Source of the DNA: Deltaproteobacteria bacterium
GTDB taxonomy: Bacteria > Desulfobacterota > Desulfarculia > Adiutricales > Adiutricaceae
DNA: 64,000 nucleotides
Direction: 5' to 3'
Assembly: GCA_031264185.1 (NCBI GenBank)
Contig: JAISEL010000094.1
Span: 61,040-125,039, forward strand
Positions 10,084 through 20,363 of the stretch are shown piece by piece. The position numbers and the translations under genes are program-made. Within the stretch, counting starts at the first letter, position 1. Each line of letters opens with the position of its first letter. The notes under the pieces are model-generated. The model had not been told where the DNA came from and made no database searches. It saw only the letters and a list, made by a program, of their open reading frames with translations.

Positions 10084-10461
10084 TCAGTTTAAAATTTGCT
10101 CTATTTCATCGATACTCAGTCCGATAACTGAACTAATAATAGGCAAGTCAAAGTTGTTAGTTTTCATTTTGAAAACACTTTTTACGAACTTAACTCTGGC
10201 TTCAGCCTTAACTTTTTCAGCTTCGGCTTTAGCCTTAGCTTCAGCGGCCGAAATCTTTCCGCCGGATATATAATCCGCTAATTCAATCATAGTTTCCTCC
10301 CCGCCCAAAAGGCGGCTGATCTCGTCCAGTTTCAGAAAAGAACAAGTTGAACCAACGATTAACGCGAGAGCTTTTTTAGGGGAAACCTCCTTAAATAATG
10401 ATTTCCCCAAAGACACGATTTCCCGGCAAAAATCTCTACGGTCCCCATTGACCCGCCCCAA
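10084..10461 (-). CDS. Hypothetical protein with Ala/Lys/Glu coiled-coil, resembling the C-terminus of Rpn-type nuclease proteins
   Basis: 125 residues if started at a TTG (10461). An N-terminal helical part is followed by a charged coiled-coil (about 72-92: AAEAKAKAEAEKVKAEARVK) and a tail ending LSIDEIEQILN. Tails of this kind, often written as GLS-x-E-E-I, are common at the C-termini of Rpn / PD-(D/E)XK transposase-like proteins. The catalytic N-terminal domain is absent, and nothing upstream restores it. It could be a truncated remnant or an independent small protein expressed from an internal start, as known for rpn genes. No good ribosome site was found. Confidence 0.4.
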   Translation of the reverse strand: MGRVNGDRRDFCREIVSLGKSLFKEVSPKKALALIVGSTCSFLKLDEISRLLGGEETMIELADYISGGKISAAEAKAKAEAEKVKAEARVKFVKSVFKMKTNNFDLPIISSVIGLSIDEIEQILN

Positions 10462-11074
10462 AGGAGCTAAAATTAATTTTCCACTTGATCTTCAGAAAGA
10501 GCAAGACTGGGGTCTGAGGCGAAATTCCGGCTTATTCCAGCCTGTATTTCACTGCCGTTAATCAGACTGCCCAGTGATATTTGCTCAAAGGTCTAGAATT
10601 TCAGCAGGCAGGCCGCTGAAAATTACTGAGAAGAAAATCTTCCGGGCTGAACCGCTGAACTATATATTAGGCGGGCCGGCCGGAAAAATCTCCGGCTTTT
10701 TGCCGCAGTCCGCAGGTTGAGAGGCGGCTGGTCCGGCCTCTCTGAGATCTGGCGGCCGGTTTGACTGACTGCCGACTCTGCCTGGCTAACTGGTTCGGGA
10801 GTAAATTTCAGGCTTGAGGCATTGGACTGCCTGCAGCCAAATATGGCGGGAGCACTTACCCATCCTCTGACTTAAAAAAGTTCCTTTTAACCTCCTTTTG
10901 GCTGCCTTTTGCCCTCCATTCGGCCTCTTGGCCTCATTCCGGCCGTTTTTTCCCTGCTCTTGTGAGTTTCCACAATATATGGTACTTTATCGGAACTTGG
11001 CGGCCTTCTCTGGTCTTTTCGGTCCTGACCCCCGGGCCGCTATGTTTTTATGGACCCTGTCCGGAAACCATCTT
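10462..11074. other. Intergenic region upstream of ppx/gppA
   Basis: About 610 bases. The + frame of the downstream gene stays open back to 10898, but this extension (rich in Phe, Cys, Pro) does not look like part of the family and I treat it as non-coding. It is probably the promoter region of the ppx-guaB group; I cannot pin a promoter. Confidence 0.4.
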
Positions 11075-12013
11075 ATGTCCAGCCCAAGCCTGGCCTCCCT
11101 TGACCTCGGCTCCAACACTTTCCGGCTCCTCATAGCCCAGACCGACAGTTTTGGCCGGGGACCGATAAACCCTAAGGTCTGGCAGGAAATTCCCCGTTTG
11201 TCTGAGAATCTGATTGCCGGCGGTCCTTTGGCCTCAGAGCCTAAAAAAAGAGCCTGGGCGGCCTTGGAAAAATTTGATTCTGTTATAAAAGAGCTGAAGC
11301 CTCAAAAAGTACTGGCCGGAGCCACCATGACCTTCCGGCTGGCCCATGACGGGGCCGATTTTTTGGAAAAAATAGGCTCCAGTTTCGGGTGGGAGACGAA
11401 ACTTTTGACCGGGGAGAACGAAGCCCGGCTGTCGGCTCTGGGTGTCTTAAGCGCTTTGGAGCCCGTCCCGGAACACGGTCTTATTTTTGATATAGGCGGG
11501 AGATCGACTGAGTTTATTAAAACCAATCATAAAAATTTGGCGGCGATCCGCAGTCTGCCCTTGGGAGTGGTCAGCTTAACTTCCGATTACATATCAGCCG
11601 ACCCCCCGACCCAGGCCGAACTTGCCGATGTCTCCGAAGCCGTCACCGGGGTTTTAACGGAACTGGCGCCAGAATTTGTCAATCCGGAAACGGTCTTAAT
11701 CGGTACGGCCGGAACTGTGACCACTTTGGCCGCCATGCTTTTGGGTCTGACGGACTATGACAGCGAGCTGGTTAATAACCGGGTTTTTTCCAAAAACGAT
11801 CTGGAAAAGCTCTTTGCAAATCTTGCCGGAATGCCCTTAAACGACCGCCGCCTGGTGCCGGGGCTTCATCCCAAAAGAGCCGACGTCATCTGCGCCGGCC
11901 TTATGGAAGTACTGGCTGTAATGAAATTTTTTAATAAACCAAAACTGACTGTCAGCGATAAAAGCTTATTGGAAGGCCTTTGGCTGGCGGCCGGAGCTTT
12001 CGTACCTCTTTAA
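11075..12013 (+). CDS. Ppx/GppA-type exopolyphosphatase / pppGpp phosphohydrolase
   Basis: 312 residues from the ATG at 11075, placed so that the protein begins with the phosphate-binding segment LASLDLGSNTFRLLIAQ, which opens family members. Other actin-fold (ASKHA) motifs follow: ATMTFRLAHDG, the catalytic ENEARLSALG, and GLIFDIGGRSTEF near 140-155, then IGTAGTVTTLAAM. The length matches the short single-domain branch without the C-terminal HD domain. Such enzymes remove terminal phosphate from polyphosphate and/or hydrolyse pppGpp; which one applies cannot be decided. It lies 24 bases upstream of guaB, same strand, giving a plausible nucleotide/stringent-response grouping. Confidence 0.85.
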   Translation: MSSPSLASLDLGSNTFRLLIAQTDSFGRGPINPKVWQEIPRLSENLIAGGPLASEPKKRAWAALEKFDSVIKELKPQKVLAGATMTFRLAHDGADFLEKIGSSFGWETKLLTGENEARLSALGVLSALEPVPEHGLIFDIGGRSTEFIKTNHKNLAAIRSLPLGVVSLTSDYISADPPTQAELADVSEAVTGVLTELAPEFVNPETVLIGTAGTVTTLAAMLLGLTDYDSELVNNRVFSKNDLEKLFANLAGMPLNDRRLVPGLHPKRADVICAGLMEVLAVMKFFNKPKLTVSDKSLLEGLWLAAGAFVPL

Positions 12014-13507
<1,494 letters not shown>

Positions 13508-13618
13508 AGACCAAAAAACTAAAAGACAGGTCTTAAGTTCTTCCGGGGGCCGCATCCTAGAGACGGCTGAACTGATTTCAATTTATCTAATTTCCATTTA
13601 AGTATCTGACGGTGCGCC

Positions 13619-16600
13619 ATGTCCTTTGTTCATCTCCATGTCCATTCGTGTTACAGCCTTTTAGACGGGGCCATCCGGATTAAAGATCTGGTCAATACAG
13701 CCAAAGAGATGCAAATGCCGGCTGTGGCTCTGACCGACCACGGCCAGATGATGGGTCTGTGGGCTTTTTATAACGAAGCCACAGAAGCGGGCATAAAACC
13801 AATCTTAGGGGTAGAGACTTACGTGGCCAACCACGGCCGGGATAAGCGGGACCCAAACGAAAGCCGCCACCATTTGATTCTCCTGGCACAGAACATGACC
13901 GGCTACCAGAACCTCTGCCGGCTTATTTCCAGAGCCAACCGGGAGGGCTTTTACAATAAACCCAGGGCAGATAAAGATCTTTTGGCCGAGTACAACGAAG
14001 GTCTCATCGCTCTGTCCGGCTGCCTCCAGGGAGAACTCGCCCAGGAGATCCTCCGGGGATCTGGTTTAGACAGTCTGGCCGAGATTGCCCAGTCCTACAG
14101 CCGGATCTTTCCGGGCCGCTTTTATCTGGAAATCCAGGAAAACGGCCTGCCCCAGCAGATCCAGGTCAATGAAACGTTAATAGAACTGGCCGAGAAAGTA
14201 TCCTTACCGTTAGTGGCCACCAATGACTGCCATTATTTAAAAAAAGAGCATCATAAAGCCCACGATATTCTTCTGTGCATTCAGACCCGGAAAAAACTGA
14301 CTGACGAAAACCGGATGCGCATGGAGTCGGAAGAATTCTATTTCAAATCCCCCCAGGAAATGGCCGCCTCTTTTTCACACTGCCCCGAGGCTCTGGCCAA
14401 TACTTTAGCCATAGCCGAGTCCTGCCAGCTGACGTTCCCGAAAAAGACGTACCATTACCCGACCGTTCAGCTGGATAACGGGGAAACAGCCCAGGAGCGC
14501 CTGCTTTCGGAAGCGAAAAAAGGCTTTGACCTGCGCCTGGCCGATTTAGAGGCCCGGGGACGGGGACTGACTCCGGAGCAGAAAGAAGAATACCGGAAAA
14601 GGCTCGAGTACGAACTGGCCGTCATTAATGACATGGGGTTTCCGGGTTATTTTTTGATTGTGGCCGACTTTATCCGGTGGGCCCGGGAACACGATATTAT
14701 GGTCGGCCCCGGCCGGGGTTCGGCGGCCGGCAGTTTAGTGGCCTGGTCACTGGGCATCATCAGCGTTGATCCCATCAGATATGATCTTTTGTTTGAGAGA
14801 TTTTTAAATCCCGAGCGCAAGACCATGCCCGATATCGACGTGGACTTCTGCGCCGAGGGCCGGGGCGAAGTTATCCGCTATGTCACCGATACTTACGGCG
14901 GCAGCGAGTACGTGGCCCAGATCATTACCATCGGCCAGATGAAAGCCAAAGCCGTCATCCGGGATGTGGGCCGGGTTCTGGGCCTGGATTACCGGGAAGT
15001 GGACGGGATTGCCAAACTTATTCCCAACAAGCTGGGCATAACCATTGACGAATCTCTGGAGCAGGAGCCTAAACTGGGCAGCCTGGCCAATTCCGATCCC
15101 CGGGTTCAGTCGCTTTTAGACTATGCCCGCCTTTTGGAGAACCTGCCGCGTCACGCCTCGGTCCACGCCTCAGGGGTGGTAATAGGCGACAGGCCTTTAA
15201 TGGATTATCTGCCCCTGTACTGTGACACCAAAATGCCGGAGGAAAACGGCCTGCGGACCAGCGCCATTACCCAGTACGAATTAAACGGCGTGGAGCAGAA
15301 CGGTCTGGTCAAATTCGACTTTCTGGGCTTGAAGACCATGACTTTAATTAAGCACTGCCTGGCTCTTCTGGCCAAAAAAGGCCTGACCATGGATTTAGAG
15401 AGCTTGGATTTTGACGACAAGCCGACGTTTGAGCTTTTATGCTCCGGCCAGGTTAACGGCGTCTTCCAGCTAGAAAGTTCGGGCATCAGAAAAGTCCTCT
15501 TAAAAATGAAACCCAAGACTTTGGAGGACATCTCCATCCTGCTGGCTTTATACCGGCCCGGACCCATTGAAGGCGGTCACGTCGACGACTACGTGGAAAT
15601 CCGCCACGGCCGCAAGGAAACGCACATAGATCTGCCTCAGATGGTCCCGGTTTTAAAAGAAACCAACGGGGTAATTATTTATCAGGAACAGGTTATGCGC
15701 CTGTGCCAGGTTCTGGCCGGTTACTCCATGGGCCAAGCCGATCTGGTCAGAAGGGCTATGGGCAAAAAAGACACCCAGAAGATGGCCGAACTTAAAACTT
15801 CCTTTTTGGAAGGCGCCAAAAAAGCCGGCACTCCTCTGGAAGCTGCGGCCAAGGCTTTTGACTATATTTCCAAATTTGCCAATTACGGGTTTAATAAATC
15901 CCACTCTTTGGCCTACGCCATCCTCACTTACCGGACAGCCTGGCTCAAAGCCCACTACCGGCCTGAGTTCATGGCCGCGCTTTTAACTTCAGAAATGGGC
16001 AATCACGATAAAATCGGCCGCTTTATAGACGATTGCCGGCGGGACGGTTTAAATGTCCTGCCGCCGGATGTCAATACCTCGGAATACCCTTTTTCGGTTA
16101 AAGACGGGGATATTATTTACGGCCTGGGAGCTATCAAAGGCGTAGGCCAGGGGGCGGTCGAAGCCATTGTTCAGAGCCGCCAGGAAAAACCCTACGAAGA
16201 TCTCTTTGATTTCTGCCAGAGGGTAGACAGCAAAAAAGTAAACCGCCGGACCATGGAAGCTCTGATCCTTTCCGGCTCTTTTGACAGCGCCGGCGGAGTG
16301 GCCAGAGAAGTCATGAAGGAAGCGCTGTCCGAGGCCATGAAAATGGGCGCAGCCGGAGGATCGAAAAAAACAGAAAGCGGTCTGTTCGATCTCCTGCCGG
16401 CCGAAGAAACATTCCCCAAAATCCGCTGGCCCAAAGCGGAGCCCATGAGCCAGAAAGACCGCCTGAATTATGAAAAGGAATACCTGGGCGTCTTTTTAAG
16501 CGGTCACCCTCTGGCTCCCTATGAGGCTTCTTTTAAGGCCTTAAGCAGTATGTCCGTCGGCCAGATCAGACACGCCCGGGGTCCGGCGCCGGTCCGTTTG

Positions 16601-17119
16601 GCCGGCAGCTTATGCCGGATCAATTTGAGAAAGGACAAAAAAGGCCGGGATTTTGCTTTTGCCACCATTGAAGATCTGGACAACTCGGTCGAACTTTTTA
16701 TTTGGAATAATGTTTTCGAAAAATGCTCGGCATTTCTGACCGAAGACAGTCTGGTCTATCTGGAAGGCCAGCTGGAACAGAGTCTGGACGATAAATTCGG
16801 CAATAAAATAAGAGTTGATCTTTTAATGCCCATTGATGCGGCCTTAAAATCCCGGATAAAATCCTTTTACATCAGGGCCCAGACAGACGATCTGGCTCAG
16901 GTGGGCAGTTTCCTGACATCTCACTTAAAAGACCGCAGCCAGTCTGATCCCCAGGTCTGGGTGGGAGTTATGGTCGACAGCAATAAAGAAGTTTTCTATT
17001 CAGTGGAAAAAACCGTTGAATTAAACCCGGCCTTTTTGGATTCCGCCTTGAAAAGCATGGGCCTCTTCGGCGAAGTCCGCTGCCTTTTGGCGGCCAGTCC
17101 CTTTGGCCATTCGCAATAG
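13619..17119 (+). CDS. dnaE: DNA polymerase III alpha subunit
   Basis: 1166 residues, the usual DnaE size. The PHP domain is at the N-terminus (HLHVHSCYSLLDGA, ALTDHGQMMG). The polymerase palm has GPGRGSAAGS near 365 and the catalytic aspartates in PDIDVDF near 403-409. The fingers contain ALYRPGPIEGGHVDDYV and GFNKSHSLAYA. A helix-hairpin-helix (YGLGAIKGVG) and an OB-fold (VRLAGSLCRI) lie near 840 and 990. It is the replicative polymerase's catalytic subunit. There is no strong Shine-Dalgarno, but the start matches family alignments (MSFVHLHVHS). A 111-base gap separates it from guaB. Confidence 0.97.
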   Translation: MSFVHLHVHSCYSLLDGAIRIKDLVNTAKEMQMPAVALTDHGQMMGLWAFYNEATEAGIKPILGVETYVANHGRDKRDPNESRHHLILLAQNMTGYQNLCRLISRANREGFYNKPRADKDLLAEYNEGLIALSGCLQGELAQEILRGSGLDSLAEIAQSYSRIFPGRFYLEIQENGLPQQIQVNETLIELAEKVSLPLVATNDCHYLKKEHHKAHDILLCIQTRKKLTDENRMRMESEEFYFKSPQEMAASFSHCPEALANTLAIAESCQLTFPKKTYHYPTVQLDNGETAQERLLSEAKKGFDLRLADLEARGRGLTPEQKEEYRKRLEYELAVINDMGFPGYFLIVADFIRWAREHDIMVGPGRGSAAGSLVAWSLGIISVDPIRYDLLFERFLNPERKTMPDIDVDFCAEGRGEVIRYVTDTYGGSEYVAQIITIGQMKAKAVIRDVGRVLGLDYREVDGIAKLIPNKLGITIDESLEQEPKLGSLANSDPRVQSLLDYARLLENLPRHASVHASGVVIGDRPLMDYLPLYCDTKMPEENGLRTSAITQYELNGVEQNGLVKFDFLGLKTMTLIKHCLALLAKKGLTMDLESLDFDDKPTFELLCSGQVNGVFQLESSGIRKVLLKMKPKTLEDISILLALYRPGPIEGGHVDDYVEIRHGRKETHIDLPQMVPVLKETNGVIIYQEQVMRLCQVLAGYSMGQADLVRRAMGKKDTQKMAELKTSFLEGAKKAGTPLEAAAKAFDYISKFANYGFNKSHSLAYAILTYRTAWLKAHYRPEFMAALLTSEMGNHDKIGRFIDDCRRDGLNVLPPDVNTSEYPFSVKDGDIIYGLGAIKGVGQGAVEAIVQSRQEKPYEDLFDFCQRVDSKKVNRRTMEALILSGSFDSAGGVAREVMKEALSEAMKMGAAGGSKKTESGLFDLLPAEETFPKIRWPKAEPMSQKDRLNYEKEYLGVFLSGHPLAPYEASFKALSSMSVGQIRHARGPAPVRLAGSLCRINLRKDKKGRDFAFATIEDLDNSVELFIWNNVFEKCSAFLTEDSLVYLEGQLEQSLDDKFGNKIRVDLLMPIDAALKSRIKSFYIRAQTDDLAQVGSFLTSHLKDRSQSDPQVWVGVMVDSNKEVFYSVEKTVELNPAFLDSALKSMGLFGEVRCLLAASPFGHSQ

Positions 17120-17177
17120 GCCTCCGGTGTTTTCAGCCAGCCGCCCAGGCCTATAAAAAGACCGACCGATAACAGGA

Positions 17178-18182
17178 ATGACAGCCGTGACCCAGGCTTT
17201 AGATCTTTTAGCCCAATTGCCGAAGGCCAAAGTTTTATGCTTAGGCGACCTGATGCTGGACCGTTATATCTACGGTACGGCCGACCGTCTTTCCCCCGAA
17301 GCACCGGTCCCGGTCGTGGCCGTCAAAGGCCGCAAGATAATGCCCGGCGGTTTAGGCAATGTGGCGAAAAATCTGGCGGCATTAAATGTCTCGGTTTTGT
17401 CTGTCTGCTTAATCGGCGGCGACCGGAGGGGGGCTGATCTTCAAAAACTGCTGTCCGAGGCTTTAAGCCCTGAGGAGCCTGTCTTTATAATCGATCCCTC
17501 CCGGCCAACGACCGTTAAAACCCGTCTCATCGCCGGCATCCAGCAGGTGGTCCGCTTTGACGAAGAATTAACCCATAATCTGGCCGGGGAAACTGCCGAC
17601 CGCTACCGGGCCGCAGTTACCCGCGCTCTGCCCCTGGTCGGAGCGGCGGCTTTATCTGACTACGGCAAAGGAGTCTTAAGTCCGGATATGACGGCCTGGA
17701 TCATAAGCGAGGCCGAAAAATTCAATGTTCCCGTTGTCATTGATCCCAAAGGCCGCGATTACGGACCTTACAGGGGAGCGGAACTGGTTACCCCCAACCG
17801 TCAGGAACTGGCTCAGGCCGTCGGCCGTCCGGTGGCCCAAAGTTCGCCGGAAGCTCTGGCCGAAGCCGGCTTGAGACTTATGGCCGAAAGCGGCCTTAAA
17901 AATTTGCTTATCACCCGGAGCGAAGACGGGATGACCCTTCTGACCAGGGACGGCCGGGTCAAGCACCTGCCGACCAGAGCCAGAGCTGTTTTTGATGTCA
18001 GCGGAGCCGGCGATACGGTCATGGGAGTCATGACGGCCGCGCTGGCCGTTAAAGCCCCCCTGGCTTTAGGGGCGGAACTGGCCACCCTGGCCGCCGGAGT
18101 AGTGGTCGGCAAAGTCGGCACGGCTGTGGCTACCCCTGAAGAGATCATAAGCCGGCAGACTCTAGTCAGTCAGCCGGCTTAA
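17178..18182 (+). CDS. rfaE1: D-glycero-beta-D-manno-heptose-7-phosphate kinase (RfaE domain I)
   Basis: 334 residues of PfkB/ribokinase fold, corresponding to the N-terminal kinase half of HldE without the nucleotidyltransferase half. It phosphorylates heptose-7-phosphate at C1 on the way to ADP-heptose for LPS inner core. Signatures are VLCLGDLMLDRYIYG, GGLGNVAKNLAAL and the catalytic DVSGAGDTVMG near 275-285. A GTG at 17187 (AGGA eight bases upstream) is an alternative start. The gene's last 17 bases overlap the 3' end of pth on the opposite strand. Confidence 0.88.
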   Translation: MTAVTQALDLLAQLPKAKVLCLGDLMLDRYIYGTADRLSPEAPVPVVAVKGRKIMPGGLGNVAKNLAALNVSVLSVCLIGGDRRGADLQKLLSEALSPEEPVFIIDPSRPTTVKTRLIAGIQQVVRFDEELTHNLAGETADRYRAAVTRALPLVGAAALSDYGKGVLSPDMTAWIISEAEKFNVPVVIDPKGRDYGPYRGAELVTPNRQELAQAVGRPVAQSSPEALAEAGLRLMAESGLKNLLITRSEDGMTLLTRDGRVKHLPTRARAVFDVSGAGDTVMGVMTAALAVKAPLALGAELATLAAGVVVGKVGTAVATPEEIISRQTLVSQPA

Positions 18183-18903
18183 GAACCGGGCCCGAGCTTT
18201 TTTCCGCCTGGCTTTTTCCCGCCGCCTTTTGTTCGGCCGCCTTTTTTCTTCTTTCTTCCTTTTCCTTCTCTTCCTGCTCTCTTTCCAGGGGAGTAAGGTA
18301 GATTTTTTTCTGCCCCACATCCGAGCGGTGACCTATGCCCTGAGCCTTGACCAGCCCTTGGGTCACCCAGACACAGGCCAGTTCAGAGGCTGTGTCTAAA
18401 GCTTTGTCCGCCTCTTGTTCTTCCAGGGAAGTAAAAGAGGACAGAACAAAATTAATGACCGAACGGAAGGGGTTGGATTTGTCCGGCCGGCCTATGCCGA
18501 CTCTCAGCCGGGCAAAATCCAGGGGCACTTCCCTCAGGATGGATTCAATGCCTTTGTGCCCTCCGTCACCGCCGCCTTTGGTCAGTTTAAAGCGGCCCAG
18601 AGGCAAATCCATCTCATCGTGGATAACCAGAAGACTGGCAGGGGAGACTTTGTAGTAATCCAGAATTTTTCTGACCGGGGGCCCGGAATTATTCATATAG
18701 CTTTGGGGCCAGACCAGTAAAACCTTCCTGTCCTCCAATTTAGCCGCCGCTATTAAGCTGGAACCGGACTTTTTGGGTATTTCCAGAGCATATTTCCGGG
18801 CCATCAGCGCCAGAACCATAAATCCGGCGTTGTGCCGGGTATTTTGATACTCAGGTCCTGGATTGCCCAGGCCGACCAGAACTTTCATCTCTTTTTCGCT
18901 CAC
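18166..18903 (-). CDS. pth: Peptidyl-tRNA hydrolase with charged C-terminal extension
   Basis: 245 residues from a GTG at 18903 (an ATG at 18888 is equally possible). It frees tRNA from prematurely released peptidyl-tRNA. Signature VGLGNPGPEYQNTRHNAGF contains the catalytic His, and MNNSGPPV, HDEMDLPLGR and KGGGDGGHKGIESI all match. The core ends near 190. The remaining 50 or so residues are a Lys/Glu/Ala-rich tail (EEKEKEERRKKAAEQK) not found in typical 185-200 residue enzymes. It converges on rfaE1 with a 17-base overlap. Confidence 0.95.
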   Translation of the reverse strand: MSEKEMKVLVGLGNPGPEYQNTRHNAGFMVLALMARKYALEIPKKSGSSLIAAAKLEDRKVLLVWPQSYMNNSGPPVRKILDYYKVSPASLLVIHDEMDLPLGRFKLTKGGGDGGHKGIESILREVPLDFARLRVGIGRPDKSNPFRSVINFVLSSFTSLEEQEADKALDTASELACVWVTQGLVKAQGIGHRSDVGQKKIYLTPLEREQEEKEKEERRKKAAEQKAAGKSQAEKSSGPVLKPAD

Positions 18904-19488
18904 GCCTCACCCTAAATTAGATTAGATTAGATTCTCTTTGATCTTTTAGTTCTTTTTGCCCGGTTAAGCTAAAATACTGACCGCCGGATTATTAAAATTT
19001 CCCTTTGATTCATTTTATTTCAGATCGAAACTCGTTTGACCGAATTATCTGTCAATATTTTAGACTCTCTCTATCATCAAGTCAATTTTTAAGCTAAACA
19101 TTCTTAATAATTCAATTTGCTATTTTAAGTTAAAAATTAAATATTTTTTATTTCATTTATATGGCGCCCCTGAGTTTGATATTTATTTCTGCCGCCCCTC
19201 TGTCTTGCTTTATAGCTCACAATGTCCTAGAATTAAAAGAATAAAAAGGTCATTAAATCCCTGACCCCGGGTTTGGTGGCGGCTTATTAAAAGCCGGGTA
19301 TTTTTTGACTTTTCCGGGGTTAAAGTTTTTTGGGCCATCAGGTTTCAGCTTTAGGAAATAACCTGAGGTTAGGCTTGTTATTGGCCAAAATTCTGATTAT
19401 CTTTCCGCTAACCCCTAACCCCCCTGATTATTTGGGGCTGACCGGGCCGTCCCCGGCCTTTAGCCCGGCCAATTTTTTGGAGTAAAAC
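18904..19488. other. Intergenic region between divergent pth and rubredoxin gene
   Basis: About 585 bases, AT-rich to about 19200. It must contain both promoters. Short tracts such as TTAAAAATTAAATATTTTTTATTTC are seen in two overlapping parts, but no operator or riboswitch could be supported. Confidence 0.4.
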
Positions 19489-19650
19489 ATGACCAAACAC
19501 GTCTGTATAGTCTGCGGTTACGAATATGATCCGGTCCAGGGCGATCCGGACAACGGCATTGAACCCGGCACCCCCTTTGCCAAGATTCCCGATGACTGGG
19601 CCTGCCCGGTCTGCGGAGCCGGCAAAGACCAGTTCGAGGCCAAAAGTTAA
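19489..19650 (+). CDS. Rubredoxin
   Basis: 53 residues. Two Cys pairs, [11 protein letters not shown] (Cys 6 and 9) and [11 protein letters not shown] (Cys 39 and 42), bind a single Fe in the rubredoxin fold. A short ribosome site (TTGGAG) precedes the ATG. It is a one-electron carrier in the cytoplasm; with the ferritin-like protein and FprA downstream it probably delivers electrons for O2 or peroxide reduction. Length and spacing are typical. Confidence 0.95.
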   Translation: MTKHVCIVCGYEYDPVQGDPDNGIEPGTPFAKIPDDWACPVCGAGKDQFEAKS

Positions 19651-19746
19651 GTCCAAGCTTAAGGCGCCTGTCCAACCCTTTAGACCTTTGTCCAGCCTGT
19701 GTCAAGGCCGGCCGGGTCAGGCCTCGTAAGCTCGTGGGAGGTTTTC

Positions 19747-20235
19747 ATGATCTATCCGTTTAATGCGGCTGAAGCCTTTAAAATGGCCATTTCCATTGAG
19801 GAAAACGGCCTGGAATTTTACCGGAAGGCAGCCGAACAAGTCGGTCCGGGACCGGTGTCCGATCTATTCCGTCAGCTGGCGGAAGAGGAAAAGCATCACA
19901 AGTCGACCTTTACCGATTTTTTAGCCAAAGTCAAAGACGAAGGTCCGACGGTCTTCGATCCGGACAACGAAACCGACGCTTACCTGAAAATGATGGCCGA
20001 TCTTCATGTTTTCCGCCAGAAACCCGGCGCGGTGGCTGAGGCTCTGGCTGCGGTCAAGACTCCCCAGGATGCCCTGAAACTGGCCATAAGTTTTGAAAAA
20101 GACTCGGTTATTTTCTTTGTGGAACTGAAAGCCGCTGTCGGACAGGAAGCCGATCGCCTGGAAGTCGACAAACTTATCTTGGAAGAAGCCGGCCATATCC
20201 GTAAACTGGCCAGGGTTTACACGAAAAAAATCTAA
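19747..20235 (+). CDS. Ferritin-like di-iron protein (rubrerythrin family, no rubredoxin domain)
   Basis: 162 residues from the ATG at 19747, which has GGGAGG just upstream; the longer reading back to 19699 lacks support. Four-helix ferritin-like pattern with di-iron ligand motifs in both halves: EENGLEFYRKAAEQ and EEEKHHKSTF, then EKDSVIFFVELKAA and EEAGHIRKL. Family members reduce hydrogen peroxide using electrons from rubredoxin. The C-terminal rubredoxin domain of classical rubrerythrin is absent, and the separate rubredoxin 96 bases upstream could supply it. A terminator follows. Confidence 0.85.
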   Translation: MIYPFNAAEAFKMAISIEENGLEFYRKAAEQVGPGPVSDLFRQLAEEEKHHKSTFTDFLAKVKDEGPTVFDPDNETDAYLKMMADLHVFRQKPGAVAEALAAVKTPQDALKLAISFEKDSVIFFVELKAAVGQEADRLEVDKLILEEAGHIRKLARVYTKKI

Positions 20236-20281
20236 TCTTTTAAGGCCAGTTAAGCCGTCTTGGCTTTTTTCTGTCAAATTC

Positions 20282-20321
20282 GGCGGTTTGGCCCTCAAAC
20301 CGCCTTCTATTTTTTTGTTTT
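20282..20321 (+). terminator. Rho-independent terminator after the ferritin-like gene
   Basis: A perfect 9-base stem GGCGGTTTG / CAAACCGCC (20282-20290 and 20296-20304) with a 5-base loop, followed by a T-rich tract (TTTTTTT). A weaker hairpin with a T-run (AAGCC-GTCTT-GGCTTTTTT) lies just upstream at 20252-20270. It separates rubredoxin/ferritin-like from fprA. Confidence 0.85.
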
Positions 20322-20363
20322 TCAATTCTGATAATTATATTTTTGTTTCCGAGGTTTTTCTCT

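Noticed and set aside
10898..11074. N-terminal extension of the Ppx/GppA frame.
   Set aside because: The extension does not match the family, which starts with the phosphate-binding segment, and has no ribosome site.
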